A DNA stretch of 64,000 bases from PALSA-1353 sp050014015 (lineage in GTDB: Bacteria; Planctomycetota; Phycisphaerae; Tepidisphaerales; Tepidisphaeraceae), in assembly GCA_050014015.1 (NCBI GenBank), contig JBEKEC010000003.1, forward strand, positions 62,001 to 126,000, in the 5' to 3' direction. Positions 1 to 7,768 of the stretch are shown here, one piece after another (position 1 is the stretch's first letter; the number at the start of each line of letters is the position of its first letter). Position numbers and translations under genes: made by a program. Below the pieces are notes generated by a model. That model did no database searches. It had not been told where the DNA came from and saw only the letters and a program-made list of their open reading frames with translations.

Positions 1-2169
1 CGAGTGCAGTCGGTGGCGGTGCGGCTGGTGGTGGAGCGGGAACGGGAAATCGACAAATTCAGCCCCGACGAGTTCTGGAAACTCGGCGCGATCTTCACGC
101 CGGATTCCATCCGGGCGCGCGGGCTGGCGGAAACGTGGACGGACTTTCTGCTCAACACCGGCAACGGCGAGCGCACCAAGGCCGAGCGGGACAAATGGCT
201 GAACGAGCATTCCGCGTTCGCCGCGGAACTGGTGGAGTTCGGCGGCAAGAAATTTGAGGCAAACAACAAGGCGGCGGCGCGGCAGGCGGCGGAGGCGTTG
301 GGATTCGTCGTCACCGAGGAACAAAACACGACCGATCCGCAGGGGAAAGGCCCGGCGGCGAATTTGACGAAATTCATCGGCCGGATCGAGAGGACGCCGG
401 CATTCATCGTTCGGTCGATCGAGAAGAAGCGCGTCAGCAGCAAACCGTCGGCGCCGTTCATCACCAGCACACTGCAACAGGCGGCCAGCAGCCGGCTGAG
501 CTTCGGGGCGCAGCGGACGATGCGCATCGCGCAGTCGCTGTACGAAGGCGGACATATCACCTACATGCGAACCGACAGCACGAACCTGTCGGCCGACGCG
601 CTGACCATGGCCCGGGCGTATATCGGGCAGAAGTTCGGCGACCGATATTTGCCGGAGAAGCCGAATGCTTACGCATCGAGCAACAAATCGGCGCAGGAGG
701 CGCACGAGGCGATCCGTCCGACGGAGCTTTCATTTACGCCGGACTCGGCACACGCGAAGCTGGGGGCGGACGACTCGCGGCTATATCAACTGATCTGGAA
801 CCGGTTCGTGGCATGTCAGATGTCGGAGGCCCAGTTCGACGCGACGACGGCGACGATCGCGGCGGGGACGAGCGCCGGCGAGGCGATCTTCCGGGGTTCG
901 GGGCGGAAACTGGTGTTCGACGGCTTCATGCGGGTGACGGGCGTCAGCAGCGAAGATCAACTCCTGCCGGAACTGGCCGAAGGCAAGCCGGTCGTGGCCG
1001 TCGAGATCGACCCGACGCAGCATTTCACGCAGCCGCCGCCGCGGTTCAGCGAGGCGTCGCTGGTGAAAGAGCTTGAACGGCTGGGGATCGGCCGGCCGAG
1101 CACCTACGCATCGATCATCCAGACGATCCAGGACCGGGAGTACGTGGAACAGGTCAATCGGCGGTTCCATGCGACGATGCTGGGCTCGATCGTGACGGAC
1201 AAGCTGATCCAGGCGTTTCCCGAGATCATGGACGTGCAGTTCACGGCCGGGATGGAGGGCAAGCTGGATCAGATCGAGGAGCAGCACCTTGACTGGATCA
1301 AGCTGCTGAAGGATTTTTACGGGCCGTTCCACAAGACGGTGGATGGGGCATTGGACAAATTGGAACATGCGGGCGGATCGCCTTCGCCGTACACGTGCGA
1401 AAAGTGCGGCTCGCCGATGGTATATCGCATCAGCAAGAACGGATTTTTCCTGAGCTGCACGAGATATCCGGAATGCGATGGGATCAAGTCGGTGGATAAG
1501 CAGGGCAAGCCGAAGATGCAGGAGAAGAGCGAATTCAAATGCCCGAATTGCGGCCGGGAGATGCGGAAAATGAAGGGCCGGTTCGGGGAATTCCTGGGAT
1601 GCAGCGGTTACGTGCTGAAGAAGCCGGACGGCACGCGGGAATGCGAAACGATCATCAATCTGGATAAGCAGGGCAATCCGATGCCGCCGAAGGCGAAGGT
1701 GCTGACGCCGGTGAAGTGCGAGAAATGCGGAAGCCCGATGATCCTGCGGAACAGCAAGCGTGGCCCGTTCCTGGGCTGCAGCGCATTTCCGAAATGCCGC
1801 GCGACGCGGCAGGTCGCCAAGATGACGGGCGAGGATTTGAAAACGGTGGAAGCGCTGATCCCGAAATTGAACGAGGGCGGGGACAAGGCGGCGAAACTGG
1901 TGGCGCAGCTCACGGGCGTCGCGCCGGCCGCCAGCAACGGCAACGGGCCCATCGCGACGGACATCGACTGCGACGAATGCGGCAAGCCGATGGTGATCCG
2001 CAGCGGCAAGCGGGGAAAATTCCTCGGGTGCAGCGGATATCCGAAATGCAGAAACACCGCCGACGTCCCGGCGAAATTGGTTGAGGAACTTGGGCTGAAC
2101 GGGAATGGGCAAACGTCGGGGTCGGCGACGATTGTTCCGCCGCCACTGTTGGAAGAGAATGCGGCGTAG
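1..2169 (+). CDS. topA: DNA topoisomerase I, 3' part (5' end outside window)
   Basis: Type IA topoisomerase, which relaxes negatively supercoiled DNA through a 5'-phosphotyrosine intermediate. The frame runs in from the left edge with no start codon; its first residues RVQSVAVRLVVERE are an internal motif of the family, so the N-terminal Toprim part is missing from the window. The active-site motif YMRTDST has its tyrosine codon at 562-564. The core is followed by four C-terminal zinc ribbons between about 1390 and 2060, beginning CEKCG, CPNCG, CEKCG and CDECG. Such ribbons bind single-stranded DNA and, in E. coli, RNA polymerase. TAG stop at 2167-2169. No downstream gene is on this strand, so it ends its transcription unit. 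Identity is secure; only the length is unknown. Confidence 0.97.
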   Translation, partial: RVQSVAVRLVVEREREIDKFSPDEFWKLGAIFTPDSIRARGLAETWTDFLLNTGNGERTKAERDKWLNEHSAFAAELVEFGGKKFEANNKAAARQAAEALGFVVTEEQNTTDPQGKGPAANLTKFIGRIERTPAFIVRSIEKKRVSSKPSAPFITSTLQQAASSRLSFGAQRTMRIAQSLYEGGHITYMRTDSTNLSADALTMARAYIGQKFGDRYLPEKPNAYASSNKSAQEAHEAIRPTELSFTPDSAHAKLGADDSRLYQLIWNRFVACQMSEAQFDATTATIAAGTSAGEAIFRGSGRKLVFDGFMRVTGVSSEDQLLPELAEGKPVVAVEIDPTQHFTQPPPRFSEASLVKELERLGIGRPSTYASIIQTIQDREYVEQVNRRFHATMLGSIVTDKLIQAFPEIMDVQFTAGMEGKLDQIEEQHLDWIKLLKDFYGPFHKTVDGALDKLEHAGGSPSPYTCEKCGSPMVYRISKNGFFLSCTRYPECDGIKSVDKQGKPKMQEKSEFKCPNCGREMRKMKGRFGEFLGCSGYVLKKPDGTRECETIINLDKQGNPMPPKAKVLTPVKCEKCGSPMILRNSKRGPFLGCSAFPKCRATRQVAKMTGEDLKTVEALIPKLNEGGDKAAKLVAQLTGVAPAASNGNGPIATDIDCDECGKPMVIRSGKRGKFLGCSGYPKCRNTADVPAKLVEELGLNGNGQTSGSATIVPPPLLEENAA

Positions 2170-2497
2170 CGGTCACGTCAGACGGGGATTGGTGGAATCG
2201 TAAGTCCGGCAACCTTCGGTCGGATTGCCACGTTCGCCGTCGGAGAACTCACGGATTCACCCAGGCTCATGGCATTTGGCGGATTTCCCTCTGATCCCCT
2301 CGCCCGGTACTCCGGGAGAGGGATAGGGTGAGGGCCGCTTTTTATCTGCGCGGAGTTATTTCCAAAAAGCTGTGGATGGCCACGACAGCTTCAAGCGATT
2401 TTCCTCTTTAAATATGTAAGAAGTGCGGGGCGCGGATATCATCTTGCACACCGGCCGCTCATTGGAAATTGTCTTGATCGTTCGCTTCCTATACGTG
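2170..2497. other. Intergenic region with one GC-rich repeat
   Basis: This 328-base gap between topA and a minus-strand gene holds one copy of the GC-rich hairpin repeat (2287-2336). I see no RNA gene or convincing open frame in the rest. No clear intrinsic terminator follows topA; the repeat hairpin may serve. Confidence 0.5.
2287..2336 (-). repeat. GC-rich REP-like hairpin repeat, copy 1
   Basis: Read on the minus strand this is the unit CCCTCACCC...CCCTCTCCCGGAGTACCGGG...GAGGGG. The core CTCTCCCGG/CCGGGCGAG folds into a hairpin. It is nearly identical, in opposite orientation, to the copy at 2910-2952, so the two flank the small membrane-protein gene at 2498-2833. Related copies lie at 34096-34125, 42947-42987, 48042-48080 and 48187-48235. 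Confidence 0.8.
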
Positions 2498-2833
2498 TTA
2501 CTTACTACGCTTTTTCCGCACGATGGTGCCACATTCAGGGCAACGGTCAGGACTTTCACGAAGGTCGTATCCACATTTGTCGCAAAGACCTTTTTCCATG
2601 CTGCGCTCTCGAACAAGATCGCGGTATTCCCGCAATGCGGAGAACCACCCATAAGTCACCCCGCAAACGATGAACGCCCCTACCCAAATCTTCACAATGT
2701 TCTCAGACAGCCACCCTGCGATCTCCAGCAGTTGCAAAACAATTCCGAGCCCAAGAAACGCCGCGAAAGAGGCGAAAATTAATCCGAAAACAAACTGAAA
2801 TACAACGCTCATCCAGATACGCATACGACTCAT
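2498..2833 (-). CDS. Small membrane protein with C-terminal zinc ribbon (111 aa)
   Basis: Function unknown. Two hydrophobic segments (about residues 8-36 and 46-66) are followed by a basic stretch and a C-terminal four-cysteine ribbon, CDKCGYDLR...RCPECG (Cys84, 87, 98, 101). That cysteine-rich tail is a hallmark of many small planctomycete membrane proteins. The frame stays open upstream to 2968, but those residues are encoded by the GC-rich repeat at 2910-2952, so I start at the ATG at 2833; an ATG at 2824 is equally possible, and the ribosome-binding site is weak for both. Inverted repeat copies bracket the gene. The protein is probably real given its membrane-ribbon architecture; partner and role cannot be read from context. 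Confidence 0.7.
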   Translation of the reverse strand: MSRMRIWMSVVFQFVFGLIFASFAAFLGLGIVLQLLEIAGWLSENIVKIWVGAFIVCGVTYGWFSALREYRDLVRERSMEKGLCDKCGYDLRESPDRCPECGTIVRKKRSK

Positions 2834-2909
2834 TCTCGCTGCATTGCAGAATAACCGGCTGGAGGGGGCATGGCTACATATCGAGCGTGATGTCCGGCCC
2901 ACCCAAAGA

Positions 2910-2952
2910 CCCTCACCCCGACCCTCTCCCGGAGTACCGGGCGAGGGGGAAG
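2910..2952 (+). repeat. GC-rich REP-like hairpin repeat, copy 2
   Basis: Plus-strand copy of the unit also found inverted at 2287-2336: CCCTCACCC followed by CCCTCTCCCGGAGTACCGGG and CGAGGGGG. Inverted flanking copies around one small gene could be a mobile cassette or independent insertions. Confidence 0.8.
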
Positions 2953-2977
2953 GCCCAGATGCAATCACCCTGCGTAT

Positions 2978-3898
2978 TCACCTATTCCGGAACTCCTGCA
3001 CGCTGGTCACAAAATCATCCGGCGTGCCGAAGTCGAAGCGTTGGGCGTCGAGCATTTCCAGGGCCAGGTAGCCTTCCCTTTGGCGCTGGATTTCCTGGGC
3101 CCTGGTGAGTTGAAATTCGTTGTTGTCGCGGACGTTGTCGCGGATCATCTGTTCGAGCACGTCGTAGATGCTGGGGGCGAGCAGGTGCATGCCGAACCAA
3201 CCCAGGAAGACATCGTTTTCCAACCCGTCGACGCGAAGGGACTTTCTGGCGGTGGCGACGTCCGGCTTTTCGATGATGAGCGAGACGTCGATGAGGCGGC
3301 CATTGTCGTCGCGGCGTTTGCCGGCGATGACGCCGAAGCCCTTGAGTTGCGTCGGTCCGATGCGGTTGACGGCGGAGACGCTTTTGCCGCCGGAAATTTT
3401 GGCGGTGGCAGCCAGCTCGACAAACGGAGAGACCGGCTTTCCGCGAAACAGGTGATCGCCCAGGCAAAGCAGGACCATTTCGCCGCCGGCGAATGCCTTG
3501 GTCTGAAAGACCGCGTGGCCATAGCCTTGCTGCTCGCGCTGTACGGCAAAGGACACGCGGCCGGATAGCTGGCGCATCCGCCGGGCCTCGCTCAGGAGCG
3601 CGGGGTATTTCTCAAGCCGATTGAGATAGGCATCGCCGGGGCCGGCGAGGTATTGGCGGATGGGCTTGTCATCGCCGGGCTGGACGATGATGCATATCTG
3701 CTCGATCCCCGCGGCGGCGAGCTCCAGCAAATGATAGTGCAACAGTGCGCGGGCGATGCCGTCGGGGCCGACGACGGGGAAGAGCTCCTTTTTCACCGCG
3801 TGTGACGCGGGGAAATGCCGTGTGCCAAGTCCCGCCGCGGGGATGACGGCTTTGCGGACGCGGGGGGTGGAGGAGGCGGAGGCTGTCGGGGTGGTCAT
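2978..3898 (-). CDS. GalU-like sugar-1-phosphate nucleotidyltransferase (306 aa)
   Basis: Related to UTP-glucose-1-phosphate uridylyltransferase, which joins UTP and a sugar 1-phosphate to give UDP-sugar and pyrophosphate in the cytoplasm. The N-terminal nucleotide-binding loop is AAGLGTRHFPASHAVKKELF (residues 21-40), close to the GalU consensus, with the substrate-contacting lysines at 36-37. Length fits GalU (about 300). It lies 44 bases downstream of the GHMP kinase gene on the same strand, so the two probably form one operon in which the kinase makes a sugar 1-phosphate and this enzyme activates it. A second, more divergent relative is at 51612-52457. The exact sugar cannot be told from sequence; plain UDP-glucose synthesis remains possible. 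Confidence 0.88.
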   Translation of the reverse strand: MTTPTASASSTPRVRKAVIPAAGLGTRHFPASHAVKKELFPVVGPDGIARALLHYHLLELAAAGIEQICIIVQPGDDKPIRQYLAGPGDAYLNRLEKYPALLSEARRMRQLSGRVSFAVQREQQGYGHAVFQTKAFAGGEMVLLCLGDHLFRGKPVSPFVELAATAKISGGKSVSAVNRIGPTQLKGFGVIAGKRRDDNGRLIDVSLIIEKPDVATARKSLRVDGLENDVFLGWFGMHLLAPSIYDVLEQMIRDNVRDNNEFQLTRAQEIQRQREGYLALEMLDAQRFDFGTPDDFVTSVQEFRNR

Positions 3899-3942
3899 GA
3901 GTTTTTATCCCGCATGGAGTTTGTATATTCGTGATCCGGGTC

Positions 3943-5388
3943 CTATGCCTGCGACGCGCGCCACCCGTTTGCGGTGAACGTATATCTTCTGGCGCCAAAT
4001 TCCATTGCTCCCGAGGAAGTTCCTTCGAAGATGTCCGGCATGACGCCGACCCTTCGCGAATATTCGGTTGCGATTTGGGGGATTTGCTCGCGGAGGGCGT
4101 CGAGCTTGCCGAAGACGGCGACGGTGCCGCCGGTGCCGCCGCCGGTGATTTTGGCGCCGTAGAGCCCAGACGCCGGGCCGCGTTTGCGGACGGCGTCGAT
4201 GAGGAAATCAACCTCTTCGACCGACAGATTGCAGTTGTTTTTGTAGCTGTCGTGGGAGGCGTACATCAGCTCGCCGGCCGTCACCAGGGATTTGTCGTCG
4301 CCTTCGTCGGCGGATCGGAGCGCGTCGATGAACTTGAGCACGCGTTCGTTTTCCTCGATCGGATGGCGCGTGGGTCCGGCGACGCGATACTCGGCATCGG
4401 GCTGGATCGTCGTGACCGGGTCGCCGTGCGTGCGGTGCTTCTTGACGAACTCGGAGCCGATGATGGTGTTGGGAAGCAGCTTGGCGAACTTGGCGTTGAG
4501 CTCATCGACGGAAAGTTCGGCCAAGTAGCTGAGAGGGGCGGCGCCGGCGAGGGCGCGGTTGTCGTTGATGATTTTCTTGCCGATGAACGCGCCGATGCGG
4601 GTATCGGCATAGGGGCTGGCGCCGACGGAGTGGCGGACCATGGAGTTGATGCCGACGAACCCGGCGCCGGGCGGAATCTCCACTTCGCCCACGATGCTGC
4701 CGGGCCGGCAAAGGATGTGAGTGAGCTTGCCCTTTCGGCCCGAAGTGATCGCGATCTGGTCCATGATTCCGCAGGGCGCGCCGACGACGTGGTTCTCGGC
4801 CATCTGCCCAAGTTCGGCGATGCGTTTGGCGCTGAGCGAAAGGCCCAGGTAGGCGTTGAGGCAGGCGAGCGTTCCGATCTCGACGGCGGCCGAACTGCCT
4901 ATGCCGACGTTCATCGGCACGGCGCTGAGCAGGAGCATGGAGAAGCCATAGGGAATCTTGACCGACTCCTCCTTCAGCAGGGTGAAGATGCTGCCACCGA
5001 TGTAAGCGGCCCAGAGGGCCAGCGGGTTGGCCTGGCAGAGCTGGCGCACCTGGGCGTAGCTGCCCAGGCCGTCGCCTGAATAGAAGTAGCTGAGCGGAAT
5101 GCGCGTCTCGACGGGAAGGGCCCGGCCCACTTGAATCGAGCGAATGCGCAGCGTGCTGTCGGTGCGGGCCTGCAGGGCGATGAGCATCCCGCGGCCGAGC
5201 ACGGCTTGGCAGACGTTGGCGCCCGAGTAGTCGGCGATCCCGCCCATGACGTCGAGACGGGCCGGCACGCGACCAACCCACACCTCGCCGCTGTTGAAAA
5301 ACCCGGCCAAGCCGGTGGGGTCGCTGTTGGGCTTGAATAGAAGCCGATCAAATTCCTGCACTTCAAACGGGAGTTGTTCAGCGCTCAT
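3943..5388 (-). CDS. GHMP sugar kinase, galactokinase/L-arabinokinase-like (481 aa)
   Basis: Predicted sugar-1-kinase of the GHMP superfamily. The N-terminal sugar-binding motif is RLDVMGGIADYSG (residues 44-56), which resembles the kinase domain of plant L-arabinokinase more than the GRVNLIGEHTDY of classical galactokinase. Motif 2 is PMNVGIGSSAAVE (158-170), canonical for ATP binding; GAPCGIMDQ (203-211) carries the expected catalytic aspartate; the glycine-rich motif GAKITGGGTGG is near the C-terminus. A TTG at 5412 would add eight residues; I use the ATG at 5388. With the GalU-like gene 44 bases downstream it forms a two-step salvage module from free sugar to NDP-sugar. The substrate is inferred (arabinose, galactose or a relative). 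Confidence 0.85.
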   Translation of the reverse strand: MSAEQLPFEVQEFDRLLFKPNSDPTGLAGFFNSGEVWVGRVPARLDVMGGIADYSGANVCQAVLGRGMLIALQARTDSTLRIRSIQVGRALPVETRIPLSYFYSGDGLGSYAQVRQLCQANPLALWAAYIGGSIFTLLKEESVKIPYGFSMLLLSAVPMNVGIGSSAAVEIGTLACLNAYLGLSLSAKRIAELGQMAENHVVGAPCGIMDQIAITSGRKGKLTHILCRPGSIVGEVEIPPGAGFVGINSMVRHSVGASPYADTRIGAFIGKKIINDNRALAGAAPLSYLAELSVDELNAKFAKLLPNTIIGSEFVKKHRTHGDPVTTIQPDAEYRVAGPTRHPIEENERVLKFIDALRSADEGDDKSLVTAGELMYASHDSYKNNCNLSVEEVDFLIDAVRKRGPASGLYGAKITGGGTGGTVAVFGKLDALREQIPQIATEYSRRVGVMPDIFEGTSSGAMEFGARRYTFTANGWRASQA

Positions 5389-5440
5389 ATCTGGTTTCCG
5401 TAATGACAGCAAAATCGGGGCCGTTCGACGCCCACCTCAG

Positions 5441-5518
5441 CCCTGAGTTGGCGAGCGTCACGTGAAGATTACCGCGAAGCCCTGAGTTGGCGAGCGTCAC
5501 GTGAAGATTACCGCGAAG
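5441..5518. repeat. Perfect tandem duplication of 39 bases
   Basis: The units at 5441-5479 and 5480-5518 are identical, each running from CCCTGAGTTGGCG to ATTACCGCGAAG and containing the 8-base palindrome TCACGTGA. The second unit runs on directly into another CGCGAAG-type repeat. Confidence 0.95.
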
Positions 5519-5621
5519 ACGCGAAGAACGCGAAGTTGATATCCCGCCATTTCTTGTCTCCACGCCAAGATTTTCCGAGATCACGCCGCTTCCCCGCTCC
5601 GTCGGTTATCCTCAAATGCGT

Positions 5622-5715
5622 TACCGCGAAGACACGAAGGACGCGAAGTTGCGCGAAGAAAAAACAAGCTTGGTATTTCTTCGCGCAACTTCGCGTCCTT
5701 CGCGCCTTCGCGGTA
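5622..5715. repeat. Long inverted repeat with 40-base arms
   Basis: Arms at 5622-5661 and 5676-5715 match as reverse complements at 38 of 40 positions around a 14-base loop. The arm begins TACCGCGAAG and is itself built from CGAAG-type subrepeats. It could form a large hairpin or cruciform between two divergent genes and looks like a small non-autonomous mobile repeat. Confidence 0.93.
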
Positions 5716-5833
5716 AAACTCTTTGGGTTGCGGGCAAAGCCTGCGCTGGGCTTCTTCGCGGTAAATCTTTTCGGAAAATCGCCTGATCGCGGACAATGCG
5801 GAAAACAGGACGACGGTAGTGTATTATCCTTGA

Positions 5834-6439
5834 ATGGCACACATGCCTGGGCGACTTTTTCTGATCCGGCACGGCAGCACCGATTGGGCGGAGATTCATC
5901 GGTTCACGGGGCGAACCGATCTGCCGCTGAACGAGCGCGGGGAAGCGAACGCGCGGCGACTGGCGGCGAGGTTGGCGGTCATCGCGTTTAGCCAGGTTTT
6001 CAGCAGCCCCCTTCAGCGGGCGCGCCGGACGTGCGAGTTGGCCGGATTCGCGGGCGTGGCCCAAATCGATCCCGATCTGGCGGAATGGAATTACGGGGAG
6101 CTTGAGGGGAAGTTTTCGGATGAGATTCATCGCCAGCGGCCGGATTGGGACCTGTTTCGCGACGGAGCGCCGGGCGGGGAGTCGCCCCTTGACGTGGCCG
6201 CAAGGGCGGACCGATTCATCAACAAGGTGCGGCAAATCGGCGGCGACGTGGCCGGGTTTTCCAGCGCGCATATCAGCCGGGTAATCGGCTCGCGCTGGAT
6301 CGGGCTGGGTCCGGAAGCCGCCGGCAAATTCCTTTGCTCGACCGCCAGCGTGAGCATTCTCAGCTACGAGCACAGCGTTGACCGCCCCGCCATCGAATTG
6401 TGGAACGATGATGGGGGCATCCTGCGGCCGGGGCGATAG
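5834..6439 (+). CDS. Histidine phosphatase family protein (201 aa)
   Basis: Phosphoglycerate-mutase-like phosphatase (alpha-ribazole phosphatase / broad-specificity type). The catalytic motif LIRHGSTDW lies at the N-terminus, GRTDLPLNERGEANAR follows, EWNYGELEG supplies the acidic catalytic residue, and the second conserved histidine is in SSAHISRVIGSRW. Length is normal for single-domain members. A second ATG three codons in (5843) could be used. There is no Shine-Dalgarno sequence, but a -10-like TATTAT at 5822-5827 sits six bases before the first ATG, which would suit a leaderless transcript. The substrate cannot be assigned. It converges with the ankyrin gene downstream. Confidence 0.88.
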   Translation: MAHMPGRLFLIRHGSTDWAEIHRFTGRTDLPLNERGEANARRLAARLAVIAFSQVFSSPLQRARRTCELAGFAGVAQIDPDLAEWNYGELEGKFSDEIHRQRPDWDLFRDGAPGGESPLDVAARADRFINKVRQIGGDVAGFSSAHISRVIGSRWIGLGPEAAGKFLCSTASVSILSYEHSVDRPAIELWNDDGGILRPGR

Positions 6440-6474
6440 CGGGGCGATTTGGGAGTTTCTGCGGCCAAAAGAAC

Positions 6475-6496
6475 CCCACGGATAAATATCCGTGGG
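6475..6496. terminator. Hairpin between convergent genes
   Basis: CCCACGGATA and TATCCGTGGG form a perfect 10-base inverted repeat between the stops of the convergent phosphatase and ankyrin genes. The same arm occurs at 7717-7744, so it is also a repeat family. It probably acts as a bidirectional terminator, although there is no strong T-tract. Confidence 0.55.
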
Positions 6497-6536
6497 CTTT
6501 GGGGGGGTGATTTTGACCCCAGTTATCTGCAACGAA

Positions 6537-7556
6537 TCAGTGCATGGACGCTTGTGTGGATGCCATCGCGTCCAGCATGGCCAGCACCTGCTGGAATTCC
6601 TCCGGGTCGCCGGGGGGAGGGCTGCCGGGGCCGCCGGAGCCGATGTGCTGCATGGCGCTGCGGACGGCGGGGATGAGCTTGGGAGAAGTGCTCGCGCCGT
6701 GGGCCAGCAGGATTTTCACGACGGCGGCGTGGCCCATTACGGCGGCGTTATAAAGCGGCGAGTGGGCGAAAACCTTGTCGGGGCCGTCAACCAGGGCGCC
6801 ATGGTCCAGCAGCAGCGTGACGATTTCGGCGCTGCCGGTCCAGGCGGCCTTCTCCAGCGGCTCGGTGTTGTTCCAGCCGCTGCGGTCGTGGACGTTGGCG
6901 CCGCGGTCGAGCAGAAGTTTGGCGGCGTCGAATTGGCCGGTGTATGCGGCGATTTGCAGCGGGGCGCAGCCGGCGAACAGCACGTCATTGACGTTGGCCC
7001 GCTCGTCGATGTGGGATGAACCGCTGGCGAGGATTTTTTCCAATTGGGCGAGGTCGCCCACGGCGGCGGCGAAGAAAATGTCCGGCTCGGCGGCGCCTTT
7101 GGACTGAAGAAATCGAATCAGATCGCGGGTTGTCTGCTTCCGATCCGACAATGACGAGGCAGCCCAGCGCAAGGGCGTTGCGGAGTGGTGCGGATCGAGC
7201 GCGTTGATGTCAGCGCCGTTGTCGAGCAGCAATTTGGCCATCGCAACCGAACTCGCCAAGTGGAGCGGAGTAACGCCATCGTCAGTGCGTTTCGCTTTTG
7301 CCAGGGATGGATTTTTGGCCAGCATGGCGGCGGCCCGCTGCGTGTCGTCCGATTCAACAACGCGAAAGAAGCGGCGCACGTCGGCGTACAGCGACGCGGC
7401 GGATGGGCCGGAAGGGGCGGGAAGCGTGGTCGAAATCGCATCCGGCTGCGATTCAGCCGGCCATTGCCAGTACAGGAGTACCGCCCCGAGTAACAAGACC
7501 GCCAGCAATCCAGCCACGGCTGCGAGCGTTGTCTTGTTGGCGGGCTTGAGGGGCAT
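6537..7556 (-). CDS. Membrane-anchored ankyrin-repeat protein (339 aa)
   Basis: An N-terminal hydrophobic segment (about residues 9-30, TTLAAVAGLLAVLLLGAVLL) after a short basic stretch looks like a signal anchor, with the rest probably outside the cytoplasm. After a linker come about five to six ankyrin repeats, recognisable from TPLHLA, TPLRWAA, APLQIAAYTG, EPLEKAAWTG and SPLYNAAVMGHAAVVKILL cores. Such repeats mediate protein binding; no catalytic domain is seen and the partner is unknown. It is the only minus-strand gene in its gap and stands apart from rpoC, whose hairpin terminator lies upstream. A second, differently built ankyrin membrane protein is at 28094. Confidence 0.85.
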   Translation of the reverse strand: MPLKPANKTTLAAVAGLLAVLLLGAVLLYWQWPAESQPDAISTTLPAPSGPSAASLYADVRRFFRVVESDDTQRAAAMLAKNPSLAKAKRTDDGVTPLHLASSVAMAKLLLDNGADINALDPHHSATPLRWAASSLSDRKQTTRDLIRFLQSKGAAEPDIFFAAAVGDLAQLEKILASGSSHIDERANVNDVLFAGCAPLQIAAYTGQFDAAKLLLDRGANVHDRSGWNNTEPLEKAAWTGSAEIVTLLLDHGALVDGPDKVFAHSPLYNAAVMGHAAVVKILLAHGASTSPKLIPAVRSAMQHIGSGGPGSPPPGDPEEFQQVLAMLDAMASTQASMH

Positions 7557-7636
7557 TGGATGTGGCCTTGAAATTGGCGATTGGGGTCATGATAGCGGGT
7601 TGGGGAGATCCGGACAAAACTGTTTGTCGGTCGTGG

Positions 7637-7696
7637 GTGGGTGGATTTGAGATTGACACGGTTGGGAACCCGCAGGGAGCAAGCTCCCTGGGCTTT
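7637..7696 (+). repeat. 60-base dispersed repeat with hairpin, copy 1
   Basis: The sequence from GTGGGTGGATTTGAG through the palindrome CAGGGAGCAAGCTCCCTG (7673-7690) to GGCTTT recurs, with a few changes, at 47784-47844. It lies between rpoC and the ankyrin gene. Confidence 0.75.
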
Positions 7697-7716
7697 GGTG
7701 GATTTCGCGCGTAAAG

Positions 7717-7744
7717 AAGCCCACGGATGGGTATCCGTGGGCTT
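7717..7744 (-). terminator. Probable rpoC terminator
   Basis: AAGCCCACGGAT and ATCCGTGGGCTT pair perfectly over 12 bases with a 4-base loop, 25 bases beyond the rpoC stop. On the minus strand the stem is followed by CTTT, a short T-rich tail. The stem shares its core with the hairpin at 6475-6496. Confidence 0.65.
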
Positions 7745-7768
7745 GGGGGGAATATTATCTCAATCACT

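Larger units (their letters stand above)
5389..5833. other. Repeat-filled intergenic region
   Basis: The 445 bases between the divergent kinase and phosphatase genes are mostly repeats: a perfect 39-base tandem duplication (5441-5518), a 94-base near-perfect inverted repeat (5622-5715), and partial copies of the same CCGCGAAGACGCGAAG unit near 5510-5535 and 5735-5770. A TATTAT box at 5822-5827 lies just before the phosphatase start. I see no gene in it. Confidence 0.7.

Noticed and set aside
3931..5079. A 382-codon plus-strand frame opposite the GHMP kinase
   Set aside because: Antisense shadow; the kinase strand has full family motifs.
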